Source: Chitinophaga deserti (GTDB taxonomy: Bacteria; Bacteroidota; Bacteroidia; Chitinophagales; Chitinophagaceae). Taken from it: a stretch of DNA of 64,000 bases. Positions 16,916 to 26,045 of this stretch are shown here, piece by piece. Under the pieces are notes generated by a model. That model was not told where the DNA came from. It made no database searches and saw only the letters and a program-made list of their open reading frames with translations. The position numbers were made by a program, and so were the translations under genes. Position 1 is the first letter of the stretch. Every line of letters starts with the position of its first letter. The stretch spans positions 1-64,000 of the forward strand of contig NZ_QFFK01000010.1 in the NCBI RefSeq assembly GCF_003149455.1, in the 5' to 3' direction.

Positions 16916-17434
16916 ATGCAATCTTTAACCAACAGGGCGACGCCGGTAGACAGGAGGCCCATGAACCTCTGGGAGAAGCTTTATCTGCCTGCCATCTTTA
17001 AAGGCATGGCCATCACCCTGGGGCACATTTTCAAGAAGAAAGCGACGGTGAACTACCCGGAAGAAACAAGGCCTTTCAGCCCTGTGTTCCGTGGCCTCCA
17101 CATCCTGAACCGTGACGAGGAAGGACGTGAGCGCTGTACTGCCTGCGGCCTGTGTGCTGTTGCTTGCCCTGCCGAAGCCATTACTATGGAAGCGGCTGAG
17201 CGCCTCCCGGGCGAAGAGCATCTGTACCGTGAGGAGAAATATGCCGCACGTTACGAGATCAATATGCTGCGTTGCATTTTCTGCGGTTTCTGTGAAGAGG
17301 CCTGCCCCAAACAGGCGGTATATATGTCAGAAACATTTGCACCGAGCAACTATCAGCGTAAAGGGTTTATTTATGGTAAAGACGACCTGCTGATTGCCCA
17401 TCCTCAAAAATCCATCACCGAAAACAAGAAATAA
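16916..17434 (+). CDS. nuoI: NADH-quinone oxidoreductase subunit I
   Basis: A 172-residue ferredoxin-like subunit holding two [4Fe-4S] clusters (N6a and N6b). Both motifs are complete: CTACGLCAVACP and CIFCGFCEEACP. It relays electrons from NuoG to NuoB. An N-terminal amphipathic stretch (LWEKLYLPAIFKGMAITLGH) fits membrane contact. nuoJ begins five bases after its stop. Confidence 0.97.
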   Translation: MQSLTNRATPVDRRPMNLWEKLYLPAIFKGMAITLGHIFKKKATVNYPEETRPFSPVFRGLHILNRDEEGRERCTACGLCAVACPAEAITMEAAERLPGEEHLYREEKYAARYEINMLRCIFCGFCEEACPKQAVYMSETFAPSNYQRKGFIYGKDDLLIAHPQKSITENKK

Positions 17435-17438
17435 GGCA

Positions 17439-17933
17439 ATGGGAATCGATATGATAATTTTTACAGTGCTGTCTGCGATCGCTATTGCTGCAGCATTGGG
17501 TGTGATCCTGAGCAAAAACCCTGTTAACAGCGTGCTTTGCATGATCACCTGTTTCGTAGCTATCGCCGGCCATTACATCATGCTGAACGCACAGTTCCTG
17601 TTCGTGGTGCACCTGATCGTTTACACCGGTGCCATCATGGTATTGTTCCTGTTCGTACTCATGATGATGAACCTGAATGCAGATATTGAGCCGCAGAAGC
17701 GCAACTGGCTGAAATACGCCGGGGCCATTTCAGGCGGTGCTTTACTGCTGGTACTGGTAGCCGCACTCCGCGATGCCAGCCTCCCCGCCATCCAGGAAGG
17801 AGGAAAAACTGATATCGGCCTGGTATCCAATCTTGGTAAAACATTGTTCACCTCTTACGTGGTGCCTTTCGAGCTCAGCAGCGTGCTGTTCCTGAGTGCG
17901 ATGGTTGGCGCCGTAGTGATCGGTAAGAAATAA
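17439..17933 (+). CDS. nuoJ: NADH-quinone oxidoreductase subunit J
   Basis: A 164-residue membrane subunit with five predicted helices, including the conserved VVHLIVYTGAIMVLFLFVLM helix whose flexible turn couples quinone chemistry to proton pumping. I start it at the ATG at 17439, just after the nuoI stop; an in-frame ATG at 17394 lies inside nuoI and encodes no membrane sequence. Confidence 0.95.
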   Translation: MGIDMIIFTVLSAIAIAAALGVILSKNPVNSVLCMITCFVAIAGHYIMLNAQFLFVVHLIVYTGAIMVLFLFVLMMMNLNADIEPQKRNWLKYAGAISGGALLLVLVAALRDASLPAIQEGGKTDIGLVSNLGKTLFTSYVVPFELSSVLFLSAMVGAVVIGKK

Positions 17934-17943
17934 AAAGTTTCAC

Positions 17944-18261
17944 ATGCCTGTTCAATACTACATCTTTCTCAGCATCGCCCTTTTCTGCATCGGCATTATG
18001 GGGGTACTGATGCGCAGAAACGCCATTATCATCTTCATGTGCATAGAGCTGATGCTTAACGCAGTGAACCTGTTACTGGTGGCTTTCTCCAAAATGTGGG
18101 TAGACGCCGGCCGTGTAGATGCCGCTTCTGCACAGCTCTTCGTGTTCTTCGTTATGGTAGTGGCCGCAGCGGAAGTATCCGTTGGCCTCGCCATTATCGT
18201 TATGATGTACCGGAATACACATTCCGTTGATATCAACATTCTCAGCAGACTGAAAAACTAG
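17944..18261 (+). CDS. nuoK: NADH-quinone oxidoreductase subunit K
   Basis: A 105-residue, three-helix membrane subunit, normal in length. The conserved glutamates in helices two and three are visible (FMCIELMLNAVNLLLVAF and AAAEVSVGLAIIVMMYR). These form part of the central hydrophilic axis of complex I. It lies ten bases after nuoJ. Confidence 0.96.
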   Translation: MPVQYYIFLSIALFCIGIMGVLMRRNAIIIFMCIELMLNAVNLLLVAFSKMWVDAGRVDAASAQLFVFFVMVVAAAEVSVGLAIIVMMYRNTHSVDINILSRLKN

Positions 18262-18283
18262 GATTAAAAAATAGTATAGATCG

Positions 18284-20182
18284 ATGATACATCTTGTTTG
18301 GCTGGTACCGTTTTTACCGTTGTTGGGTTTCCTGATCAATGGATTGGGCAGGAGGTATTTATCCAAGCCGCTGACCGGCATCGTTGGCAGCGGTAGTGTG
18401 GTAGCCGCATTCGTGATCAGCCTGCTGATCTTCTTCGAAGTGCGCACACCAGGCTTCACCCCTCAGGTTGTGACGCTGTTCGACTTCATCAGCGTAGGCA
18501 GCCTGCATATTCCCTTCGCATTTCAGGTAGACCAGCTGAGCGCTTTGTTCCTCCTGATCATTACCGGTGTGGGTTCCCTCATTCACATCTACTCCACTTC
18601 TTACATGCATGATGAAAGCAACGAAGGCTTTGCGCGTTATTTCGCGTATCTCAACCTCTTCGTGTTTTCCATGCTCATTCTCGTGCTCGGCGCCAACTAT
18701 GTGATGATGTTCATCGGCTGGGAAGGCGTGGGCCTCTGTTCCTACCTGCTCATCGGGTTCTGGTTCAAAAACATCGAGTATAATAAAGCCGCTAACAAGG
18801 CTTTCATCATGAACCGCATCGGTGACCTCGGTTTCCTGCTCGGTATCTTCCTCCTGATCACGCAGTTCGGCTCCGTGACCTTCTCGGAAGTATTCGAAAA
18901 GGTTCCTTCCGTAGGTGCTGACAGCGGAGTTCTGTTTGCCATTGCCATGTTGCTCTTTATTGGTGCCATGGGTAAATCTGCACAGATCCCCCTGTACACC
19001 TGGTTGCCCGACGCTATGGCCGGTCCTACTCCTGTATCCGCCCTCATTCACGCGGCTACGATGGTAACTGCCGGTATCTATATGGTGGCCCGCAGCAACG
19101 TGATTTACAGCCTCGCCCCGCACATTCAGACGATTGTGACGCTGGTGGGCCTGGCTACCGCACTGCTCGCAGCTTCCATTGCACTGAAGCAAAACGATAT
19201 TAAGAAAGTACTGGCTTACTCTACTGTTAGCCAGCTGGGATATATGTTCATCGCTCTGGGCGTAGGCGCATACACTGCTGCCGTATTCCATGTGATGACG
19301 CACGCCTTCTTCAAAGCCCTGCTTTTCCTCGGTTCCGGTTCCGTAATCCACGCTATGGGCGGGGAGCAGGATATCCGGAAAATGGGAGGATTGAAGAAAT
19401 GGATGCCCATTACCAATTTCACCTTCCTCATTGGCTGTCTGGCCATCGCAGGTATTCCCGGCCTGAGCGGTTTCTTCTCTAAAGATGAAATTCTTGCCCA
19501 TGCCTTTGGTTACAGCCCGGTAATTTACGGTCTGGCCCTGATCGGAGCACTGATGACGGCTTTCTACATGTTCCGCCTTTACTACATCACTTTCACCGGT
19601 AAATTCCGTGGCACGCACGAGCAGGAACATCACCTGCACGAAAGCCCGGGAGCTATTACTTTCCCGCTGATCGTACTGGCCATCCTTTCCGTGATCGGCG
19701 GTTATGTGGGCATGCCTGCAGTATTTGGTGTACCTAATCTGCTGGCGGAATACCTCAGCCCCATCTTCGCACCTTCGGCTCCCTTCCTGCATGCGCATCA
19801 CCTGAGCCACAGCCTCGAATGGGGACTGATGGGCCTCAGCACCGGCCTGGTGATCGTAATGATCCTGTGGGCACGCAGCAAATTTGCTAACTATACGGAC
19901 AATGGCGAGCCTTCAACCGGCATCGCGAAAGTCCTGGAGAATAAATGGTATGTAGACGAACTGTACGATGCCATCATTGTAAAGCCCCTCATGGTCCTGA
20001 GCAGATTCTTCCAGGATGTGGTGGAGCGCTCCGGAATCGATGCTGTGGTAAACGGCGTTGGCTCTGCAGTGAAATGGGGAGGTGGCCGCGCCAGACTGTT
20101 GCAGAACGGTCAGGTAGGTTTCTACATCTTCGCCATGGTGATAGGTATGATCGTATTGTTTGTGATCAGTTTGTTTTTATAA
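18284..20182 (+). CDS. nuoL: NADH-quinone oxidoreductase subunit L
   Basis: A 632-residue antiporter-like subunit at the distal end of the membrane arm. It has many transmembrane helices, the GWEGVGLCSYLLIGFW motif with its key Glu, PLYTWLPDAMAGPTPVSALI, and HAATMVTAGIYMVAR. The C-terminal lateral helix and last membrane helix are present, so it is full length. It pumps protons together with NuoM and NuoN. Confidence 0.97.
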   Translation: MIHLVWLVPFLPLLGFLINGLGRRYLSKPLTGIVGSGSVVAAFVISLLIFFEVRTPGFTPQVVTLFDFISVGSLHIPFAFQVDQLSALFLLIITGVGSLIHIYSTSYMHDESNEGFARYFAYLNLFVFSMLILVLGANYVMMFIGWEGVGLCSYLLIGFWFKNIEYNKAANKAFIMNRIGDLGFLLGIFLLITQFGSVTFSEVFEKVPSVGADSGVLFAIAMLLFIGAMGKSAQIPLYTWLPDAMAGPTPVSALIHAATMVTAGIYMVARSNVIYSLAPHIQTIVTLVGLATALLAASIALKQNDIKKVLAYSTVSQLGYMFIALGVGAYTAAVFHVMTHAFFKALLFLGSGSVIHAMGGEQDIRKMGGLKKWMPITNFTFLIGCLAIAGIPGLSGFFSKDEILAHAFGYSPVIYGLALIGALMTAFYMFRLYYITFTGKFRGTHEQEHHLHESPGAITFPLIVLAILSVIGGYVGMPAVFGVPNLLAEYLSPIFAPSAPFLHAHHLSHSLEWGLMGLSTGLVIVMILWARSKFANYTDNGEPSTGIAKVLENKWYVDELYDAIIVKPLMVLSRFFQDVVERSGIDAVVNGVGSAVKWGGGRARLLQNGQVGFYIFAMVIGMIVLFVISLFL

Positions 20183-20207
20183 ATCGATAGCGGATTAAGA
20201 AAAAGAT

Positions 20208-21653
20208 ATGTTGACATTATTACTCATATTGATTCCTTTGGTGACGGGTCTGATCACATTCGGTCTCAACGGCCGTGGCGCCAAGGTATTCAGCCTGATA
20301 TCCTCATTCGCCACGCTGGCCGTTACCCTGGCTGCCTGGGCGCAATTCAGGACCTCACCCGATGCCCTGAACTTCACCGCCAACTGGATTCCCCAGCTGA
20401 ACAGTCAGTTCAACCTCGGGCTGGATGGTATGAGCCTCATGCTTGTGCTGCTCACCACCATTTCCTTCCCGCTCATCTTTATTACCGTATTGGGCCGCAA
20501 CTATGAGAAAGCAGGTGCTTTCTATGGCCTTATGCTGCTCTCGCAGGCTGGTATGCTCGGTGTGTTCCTCTCTTACGACGCGCTGCTGTTTTACGTGTTC
20601 TGGGAGCTGGCACTGATTCCGGTTTATTTCCTTTGCTCCATGTGGGGCGGGGAAAAAGCCATCCCGGTTACGTTTAAATTCTTCGTGTACACTTTTGCCG
20701 GATCGCTCCTGATGCTGGTCGGCATTATTTATATCTATTTCCAGACGGAAGGATCTTTCAGCTGGCAGAGCTTCACCAGCCTGAGCCTCAGCAACAACGA
20801 GCAAAGCTGGCTGTTCTGGCTCTTCTTTGTGGCGTTTGCCATCAAGATGCCGGTTTTCCCTTTCCACACCTGGCAGCCCGACGCCTATGAGCAATCGCCC
20901 ACCGCGGTTACCATGGTGCTGAGCGGTGTAATGGTGAAAATGGGCCTCTTCGGTGTACTGCGCTGGCTGATGCCTGTATTACCCGAAGGTGTGTACATGT
21001 GGCAGGAAGCCGCTATCCTCCTGAGTGTGATCGGCATTATTTACGCATCGTGCATCGCCATCATGCAGTCCGACCTGAAGAGACTGATCGCTTACTCTTC
21101 CATCGCTCACATCGGGCTGATGAGTGCGGCCATCTTCGCGAATAACGAACAAAGTCTTGCCGGTGTACAGGTACAGATGTTCAACCACGGTATCAACATT
21201 ATCGGGCTCTGGATCATCATTGAAGTGATAGAGCAGCGCCTTGGTACCAAAAATATGCAGCAGCTGGGCGGCATCGCTTCGGTAGCGCCTAACCTGTCCA
21301 TCCTCCTCGTGATTGTAAGCCTCGCCAACATCGCCCTGCCGCTGACCAACGGTTTCATCGGTGAGTTCCTGATGTTCAGCGGACTGTTCCAGCACAATGT
21401 ATGGTTTGCAGCAGTATCTGCAGTGGCCATCATCCTGGCGGCCGTGTATATGCTGCGGATGCTCCAGAAGGTGTTGTTCGGTGAAGCCAATGCACTTACC
21501 GCTACCACTACCGACCTGAAAACAGGAGAGATGATTGCGCTGGGTTGCATCACCGTAATGATCTTCGTGCTGGGTGTATATCCGAAACCCCTGCTGGAAC
21601 TCGTTTCCGGTACCGGTATCCAAAACACCGTAGCCGCATTGACCGGACGTTGA
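20208..21653 (+). CDS. nuoM: NADH-quinone oxidoreductase subunit M
   Basis: A 481-residue antiporter-like proton-pumping subunit with about 14 helices. FYVFWELALIPVYFL contains the conserved Glu of helix five, and HTWQPDAYEQSPTAVTMVLS with VKMGLFGVLRW carries the conserved Lys. It is normal in length and sits between nuoL and nuoN. Confidence 0.97.
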   Translation: MLTLLLILIPLVTGLITFGLNGRGAKVFSLISSFATLAVTLAAWAQFRTSPDALNFTANWIPQLNSQFNLGLDGMSLMLVLLTTISFPLIFITVLGRNYEKAGAFYGLMLLSQAGMLGVFLSYDALLFYVFWELALIPVYFLCSMWGGEKAIPVTFKFFVYTFAGSLLMLVGIIYIYFQTEGSFSWQSFTSLSLSNNEQSWLFWLFFVAFAIKMPVFPFHTWQPDAYEQSPTAVTMVLSGVMVKMGLFGVLRWLMPVLPEGVYMWQEAAILLSVIGIIYASCIAIMQSDLKRLIAYSSIAHIGLMSAAIFANNEQSLAGVQVQMFNHGINIIGLWIIIEVIEQRLGTKNMQQLGGIASVAPNLSILLVIVSLANIALPLTNGFIGEFLMFSGLFQHNVWFAAVSAVAIILAAVYMLRMLQKVLFGEANALTATTTDLKTGEMIALGCITVMIFVLGVYPKPLLELVSGTGIQNTVAALTGR

Positions 21654-21683
21654 TATAAATAATTGATTCTGTAACGTTAAGAT

Positions 21684-23048
21684 ATGAACGCATTAATTAC
21701 GACTGCTGTATTTGGAATTGTTCTGATGTTCGTGGGACTGTTTGTCAAGCAACGGCAGTATATCAAATATTTTGCGATCGCCGGCACGGTGCTGGCCTTC
21801 ATCGCTAACCTGATGGACGCGCAATGCGGATTCGGCACGCTGCACGGCATGGTGGAGGTAAGCTCCTTCTCCGTGTTGTTCAACGCTGTAGCCATTGCCT
21901 CCACCGCACTCTATTTCCTCCTTTGCGGAAGCGCATTCGAGAAAGTAGGGGAGGATGTGGCCGATTATTTCGCGCTGGTATTCTTCATCCTCGCAGGTAT
22001 TATGATCACGGGATCGTACAGCAACCTGCTGATGCTGTTCCTCGCCATCGAGATCATTTCCATCCCCCAGTACATACTGGCCGGTGCGGATAAAAAGAAC
22101 CTGAAGAGCAACGAAGCATCGCTGAAATACTTCCTGATGGGCTCCTTCACCACGGGGATTCTCCTCATGGGTATAGCCCTCATATATGGCGCCACCGGTA
22201 CTTTCGATATCCGTGAAATGGGCCTTGGTACCGGTGATCTCAGCCCGCTGGCATTGTGTGGTATCACCCTGCTGGGCTTCTCGCTGGCATTCAAAGTGTC
22301 TGCCGCTCCCTTCCACTTCTGGACGCCTGATGTGTACGATGGTTCACCCACCGTGTTCACTGCATTCATGGCTACCATTGTGAAAGCCGCCAGCTTTATC
22401 GCCTTCATGCGCCTCTTCCACGTAAGCTTCTCCGGAGGTAACGTAAGCAGCCACTGGCAGGTTATCCTCGCTATCATTACTGCCGCTACCCTCATTATCG
22501 GTAACCTCACGGCGGTGTTCCAGCAAAGTGTGAAGCGCATGCTGGCCTACTCCAGTATCGCACAGGCAGGCTTCATGCTGTTTGCCATTGTGGCGCATAA
22601 CGAAATGGCCAGCCAGGGCCTCATCCTGTATGCAGCAGCCTACAGTGTGGCCACTATCGGCATCTTCGCTATCCTGCTTAAACTGAACGATTATACTTTC
22701 GATGGCTTTAACGGTCTTGCCCGCAGGCAGCCGCTCGTAGCCCTCGTGTGTACGATATTCCTCCTGTCGCTGGCGGGCATCCCGCTTACTGCAGGCTTCT
22801 TCGCGAAATACTTTGTACTGAGCGCTGCCATTCAACAGGGCAACCTGCTGTGGCTGGTGATTATTGGTGTGCTTTGCGCAGCAGTGAGCGCCTACTATTA
22901 CTTCCGCGTAATCATCGCTATGTACTTTAAACAGGGCGAAGCGGATGCAACGGAAGTTACCCCGGGCTTCAAGGCCCTGCTGGTAATTGCCGCAGCTATC
23001 GTGATCGTACTGGGTATTTTCCCCAACCTGCTGCTGCAGTACCTGTAA
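21684..23048 (+). CDS. nuoN: NADH-quinone oxidoreductase subunit N
   Basis: A 454-residue antiporter-like subunit, the last gene of the operon. It contains FLAIEIISIPQYILAG with the conserved Glu, HFWTPDVYDGSPTVFTAFMA, and the Lys in TIVKAASFIAF. Transcription probably ends at the stem-loop 23 bases after its stop. Confidence 0.97.
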   Translation: MNALITTAVFGIVLMFVGLFVKQRQYIKYFAIAGTVLAFIANLMDAQCGFGTLHGMVEVSSFSVLFNAVAIASTALYFLLCGSAFEKVGEDVADYFALVFFILAGIMITGSYSNLLMLFLAIEIISIPQYILAGADKKNLKSNEASLKYFLMGSFTTGILLMGIALIYGATGTFDIREMGLGTGDLSPLALCGITLLGFSLAFKVSAAPFHFWTPDVYDGSPTVFTAFMATIVKAASFIAFMRLFHVSFSGGNVSSHWQVILAIITAATLIIGNLTAVFQQSVKRMLAYSSIAQAGFMLFAIVAHNEMASQGLILYAAAYSVATIGIFAILLKLNDYTFDGFNGLARRQPLVALVCTIFLLSLAGIPLTAGFFAKYFVLSAAIQQGNLLWLVIIGVLCAAVSAYYYFRVIIAMYFKQGEADATEVTPGFKALLVIAAAIVIVLGIFPNLLLQYL

Positions 23049-23070
23049 GCGGTTAAGATAATTTTTACGG

Positions 23071-23104
23071 AACGGCATGACCAACGCGTCATGCCGTTTT
23101 TTTT
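23071..23104 (+). terminator. Rho-independent terminator of the nuo operon
   Basis: AACGGCATGA (23071-23080) pairs with TCATGCCGTT (23089-23098) across an eight-base loop and is followed by a T run. Confidence 0.93.
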
Positions 23105-23170
23105 GTGCTATTCTGTAGCCTGTAAGTCCTACAGATGAGAGAAAACCGTTAACTTTAGTCAACGGTCGTT

Positions 23171-24448
23171 ATGCGTACTAAAGATGTATTTTCCCTCGCC
23201 CTGCGCTCCGTGAGCGCCAACCGCCTGCGGGCGGGCCTTACCGTACTGGTAATAGCCTTTGGCATCATGGCACTCGTGAGTATCCTCACGGTGATCGACG
23301 CGTTGCAATACAAGATCTACGACAGCTTCGCCAGTATGGGCGCCAATGGTTTCTCCATCCGCAACAGGGAGATGCGCATCCGCATGGGGAATGGCGGTGC
23401 TGCAGTAAAAGGAACCAATACCAACCGCCGCCGCGTACGCACTTCCAATCAGAATAAGGTGATCACCTTCGGGGAAGCCATGGAGTTTAAGGAAAAGTAT
23501 GATTTCCCTGCTACCGTAGGCCTGCTGTTCCGTGCCGGCGGGGGGATGACGGTTTACCGGGAAAATTTCAAGACCAACCCTAACGTTCAGGTGATAGGGG
23601 GAGATGAGAACTACCTGCAGCTTAATAACTACAATCTTCAATACGGGCGCAACTTTACGAAAGCCGATATAGAGTCGGGGCGTAATGTGGCCATATTAGG
23701 AATGGATGTGGCCAAAACGCTGTATGGCGATTTCCCGGAAAGAGCCCTCAATACCAACGTCCGCCTCGGGAATGTACGGTACCGGGTGATCGGTATCCTG
23801 GAAAGTAAGGGGAGCAGTAATATGTTCAGTGCGGATAATGTGCTGATATCCACTGTAACCAGCACAAGGCGGGTCTTTAACCGGCCATGGGCATCTTACC
23901 AGATCAATGTGAACGTGAAGGATGTTAAGCTGATGGACGAAGCCATAGGCGAAGCTACCGGCGTTTTCCGTGTTGTGAGGAAGATGGATGTGAATGAGGA
24001 AGACAATTTCTTCATCAGCCGGAGCGATAGTATAGCAGAAATGCTGTTCCGGCAGCTGGGGATGGTGACGGCGGCAGCCACTATAATCGGATTGATTACC
24101 CTGTTCGGATCTGCGATAGGGCTTATGAATATCATGCTGGTATCTGTTGCGGAGCGTACCCGGGAGATCGGGGTGAACAAGGCACTGGGGGCCACGGCGC
24201 CTACCATCCGGCTGCAATTTGTTTTTGAATCAGTAATAATCAGTCTGTTAGGCGGACTGCTCGGTATTATACTCGGGATATTGGTGGGCAATGGTGTTGC
24301 CAGCCTCATGGGCTCCAGTTTCTTCATTCCCTGGGGCTGGATCACGTTCGGGATAATTGCCTGCGCCTGTGTGGGCCTTGTATCCGGGATCTATCCCGCG
24401 GTGAAAGCTTCCCGGCTGGATCCTATTGTGGCGTTACGGTACGAGTAA
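23171..24448 (+). CDS. ABC transporter permease, MacB/FtsX type
   Basis: A 425-residue inner-membrane permease. The layout is MacB-like: one transmembrane helix near residues 18-40 (LTVLVIAFGIMALVSIL), a periplasmic core domain of about 230 residues, then three helices forming the FtsX domain, with the conserved SVAERTREIGVNKALGAT loop and the end SGIYPAVKASRLDPIVALRYE. Such proteins work with a LolD/MacA-like ATPase in mechanotransmission or lipoprotein and drug export. No ATPase or membrane-fusion gene is adjacent, so the partner must be encoded elsewhere. A 6-bp inverted repeat (ACCGTT/AACGGT) lies just upstream of the ATG. Confidence 0.9.
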   Translation: MRTKDVFSLALRSVSANRLRAGLTVLVIAFGIMALVSILTVIDALQYKIYDSFASMGANGFSIRNREMRIRMGNGGAAVKGTNTNRRRVRTSNQNKVITFGEAMEFKEKYDFPATVGLLFRAGGGMTVYRENFKTNPNVQVIGGDENYLQLNNYNLQYGRNFTKADIESGRNVAILGMDVAKTLYGDFPERALNTNVRLGNVRYRVIGILESKGSSNMFSADNVLISTVTSTRRVFNRPWASYQINVNVKDVKLMDEAIGEATGVFRVVRKMDVNEEDNFFISRSDSIAEMLFRQLGMVTAAATIIGLITLFGSAIGLMNIMLVSVAERTREIGVNKALGATAPTIRLQFVFESVIISLLGGLLGIILGILVGNGVASLMGSSFFIPWGWITFGIIACACVGLVSGIYPAVKASRLDPIVALRYE

Positions 24449-24649
24449 GGCCAGATTATTTCTCCTTTTCTCATTTTTCGAAAACTTCTAACCTCAGTCG
24501 AAGTGACATTCGAGATTATTCAATCCCGATAATGTGGCTATTGAACAACCTGATAATCAGGCCGTAAATAGTTTGATTTTTATCAATACACCCCAACCAC
24601 CCCTCAAATACATCTTCCGTATATTCCAGTACAACAAAAACTTAAAGTA

Positions 24650-25426
24650 ATGGCAATCTTAGATTCCATGATTCCATTTACCGGTAGAATCGGTAATGTC
24701 ATTTCCTACAAGCGCGATGGTAAGCACTGTTTGCGCTCTGTACCCACGCATGTCAGGCAAACGGATAACACCCGCCGGGCAGCTAAGTATTTCGGTGCGG
24801 CCAGCCGTAAAGGCGCCCTCATCAGGAGCGCTATTTCTCCCGAGCTGGACATTTACCCCGACAGCTACCTTGTGAACCGGCTTAACAGCTACATCATGAA
24901 GGCGGGGAGGAACAACCATGCCGGCCTGGTGAACTTCCGGTTCAATGGCTACACAGGGCTTGACAAGCTGCTAACACAGCCGCCGGTATTCTCTAAAGAC
25001 GGTACCTTACGCATCCCGGCGCAGCGCCTGGAGGCCTACAGCAATCTCTACGGTTCCGCTAAACAGCTGGAAGTAAAACTGATCGCCACCCGGATCGATT
25101 TCGCTACCCGCAGCATTACCGGCTCCGAAGCAGTGACGATGACCATCGACCTGGAGCAGCCATTCAACGGTGCCGGAATGTCCATAGACGTACCAGGGAA
25201 GGGTACACTGCTGGTAGTGGTGCAGGCAAGGCAGTTTGTAAAAGACGGTGATATCCGTGACCGGAAGTGGTATGCCGCCGATATTGTGGCGGTTGTAGAG
25301 GAGCAGCAGCCTGAAGGATCCCTTGCAAAACCCAAATCCCATAAGAAACTAACCGGCATACCAGCGATGCCTGCCCGCAAGGCCACTGCTACTCAAAACA
25401 GGCAGGCGATCAATAAACGGGAATAG
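24650..25426 (+). CDS. Hypothetical protein, Bacteroidota-type, 258 aa
   Basis: I do not recognise a characterised family. The N-terminus has a GRIGNVISYKRDGKHCLRS pattern followed by a basic VRQTDNTRRAAKYFGAASR stretch, which I associate with uncharacterised Bacteroidota proteins. There is no signal peptide and no membrane segment. The middle is predicted beta-rich (SLYGSAKQLEVKLIATRIDF-like strands), and the last 40 residues are basic and low-complexity (KPKSHKKL, ARKATATQNRQ). Long gene-poor gaps lie on both sides, which is unusual here, and it stands alone with no operon. The frame is open, with normal codon use and a clear ATG. Confidence 0.7.
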   Translation: MAILDSMIPFTGRIGNVISYKRDGKHCLRSVPTHVRQTDNTRRAAKYFGAASRKGALIRSAISPELDIYPDSYLVNRLNSYIMKAGRNNHAGLVNFRFNGYTGLDKLLTQPPVFSKDGTLRIPAQRLEAYSNLYGSAKQLEVKLIATRIDFATRSITGSEAVTMTIDLEQPFNGAGMSIDVPGKGTLLVVVQARQFVKDGDIRDRKWYAADIVAVVEEQQPEGSLAKPKSHKKLTGIPAMPARKATATQNRQAINKRE

Positions 25427-25597
25427 CCTCGCGCCATTACTGGATTTTTTGTTGTAAGAAGCTCATAATCAAACAATACGGAACCCCAATCTACACGGCA
25501 GGCCACTCCTCCGCCAGCCATTGCCATGGGCTGCAGGCGCCCAATCTTCACTTTACATGCCTGTTACATGCTCAACTTCACCTACAGACCAGTTCCA

Positions 25598-25630
25598 CAT
25601 CACCACCGCATCACCTCCGCATCAAGTCCA
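25598..25630. repeat. Threefold 11-bp direct repeat
   Basis: Units CATCACCACCG, CATCACCTCCG and CATCAAGTCCA follow each other without a gap. The 11-bp period is close to one DNA turn. Confidence 0.6.
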
Positions 25631-25687
25631 CGTTATCGACGTACTTCACTCGTATTATAGCCGTACTTACTCCTAAGATGACTAAGA

Positions 25688-25738
25688 GTTACTGTCTTCT
25701 AACTTAATACATACCAGCTTGAGTATGCTTACAGTAAC
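25688..25738. repeat. GTTACTGT / ACAGTAAC inverted repeat
   Basis: Perfect 8-bp arms (25688-25695 and 25731-25738) are separated by 35 bases. The same half-site occurs as an inverted repeat in the gap downstream of the photolyase gene. Confidence 0.5.
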
Positions 25739-25992
25739 ATTTCTGTATCTACTCATTAATGTACCCTGAAGGGAGGAGCAATGCAACAGTATTGGAAATG
25801 GGAGGGGGCCATATGAAGTCAGGAGGGAGTTGGGTATGGAAAGAGTGGCGCTGGTCCGGCAATGGTTCTGTTAACAGGCTTGAAGCATGAAGTAACATAG
25901 CTGCCGGGTAATGCAAATTCAAGCAAATGGATTGTAAGCAGGGGGAAGATTGATGATGAGGAATATGAGTGATGTTGAGGGGTAGGGGGCAT

Positions 25993-26027
25993 AAAAAAAG
26001 CTGCACCGTTACCGGTGCAGCTTTTTT
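25993..26027 (-). terminator. Rho-independent terminator of the rpsF-rpsR-rplI operon
   Basis: GCTGCACCG (26000-26008) pairs with CGGTGCAGC (26013-26021) around a four-base loop, with A and T runs on the two sides. It lies 19 bases after the rplI stop on the minus strand. Confidence 0.93.
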
Positions 26028-26045
26028 AGTATGGTGAGCGGGAGA

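Larger units (their letters stand above)
25427..25990. other. Gene-free region with short repeats and strand asymmetry
   Basis: About 560 bases without a credible gene. The first half is C-rich on the plus strand and the second half (from about 25770) is G-rich, with no true long inverted repeat between them. It contains a threefold 11-bp repeat and an 8-bp inverted repeat listed separately. A minus-strand open frame at 25749-26006 has low-complexity His/Pro/Leu content and I do not accept it as a gene. Confidence 0.55.

Noticed and set aside
18359..19810. Long antisense open frame (483 codons) opposite nuoL
   Set aside because: It is a composition shadow of nuoL, is low in hydrophobic order, and has no family motif or start signal. 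Similar shadows lie opposite nuoD, nuoF, kup, htpG, ftsA and ftsI.
25749..26006. Minus-strand 85-codon frame before the rplI terminator
   Set aside because: It is low-complexity (His, Pro, Leu) and runs into the terminator hairpin, with no neighbour or motif in support.
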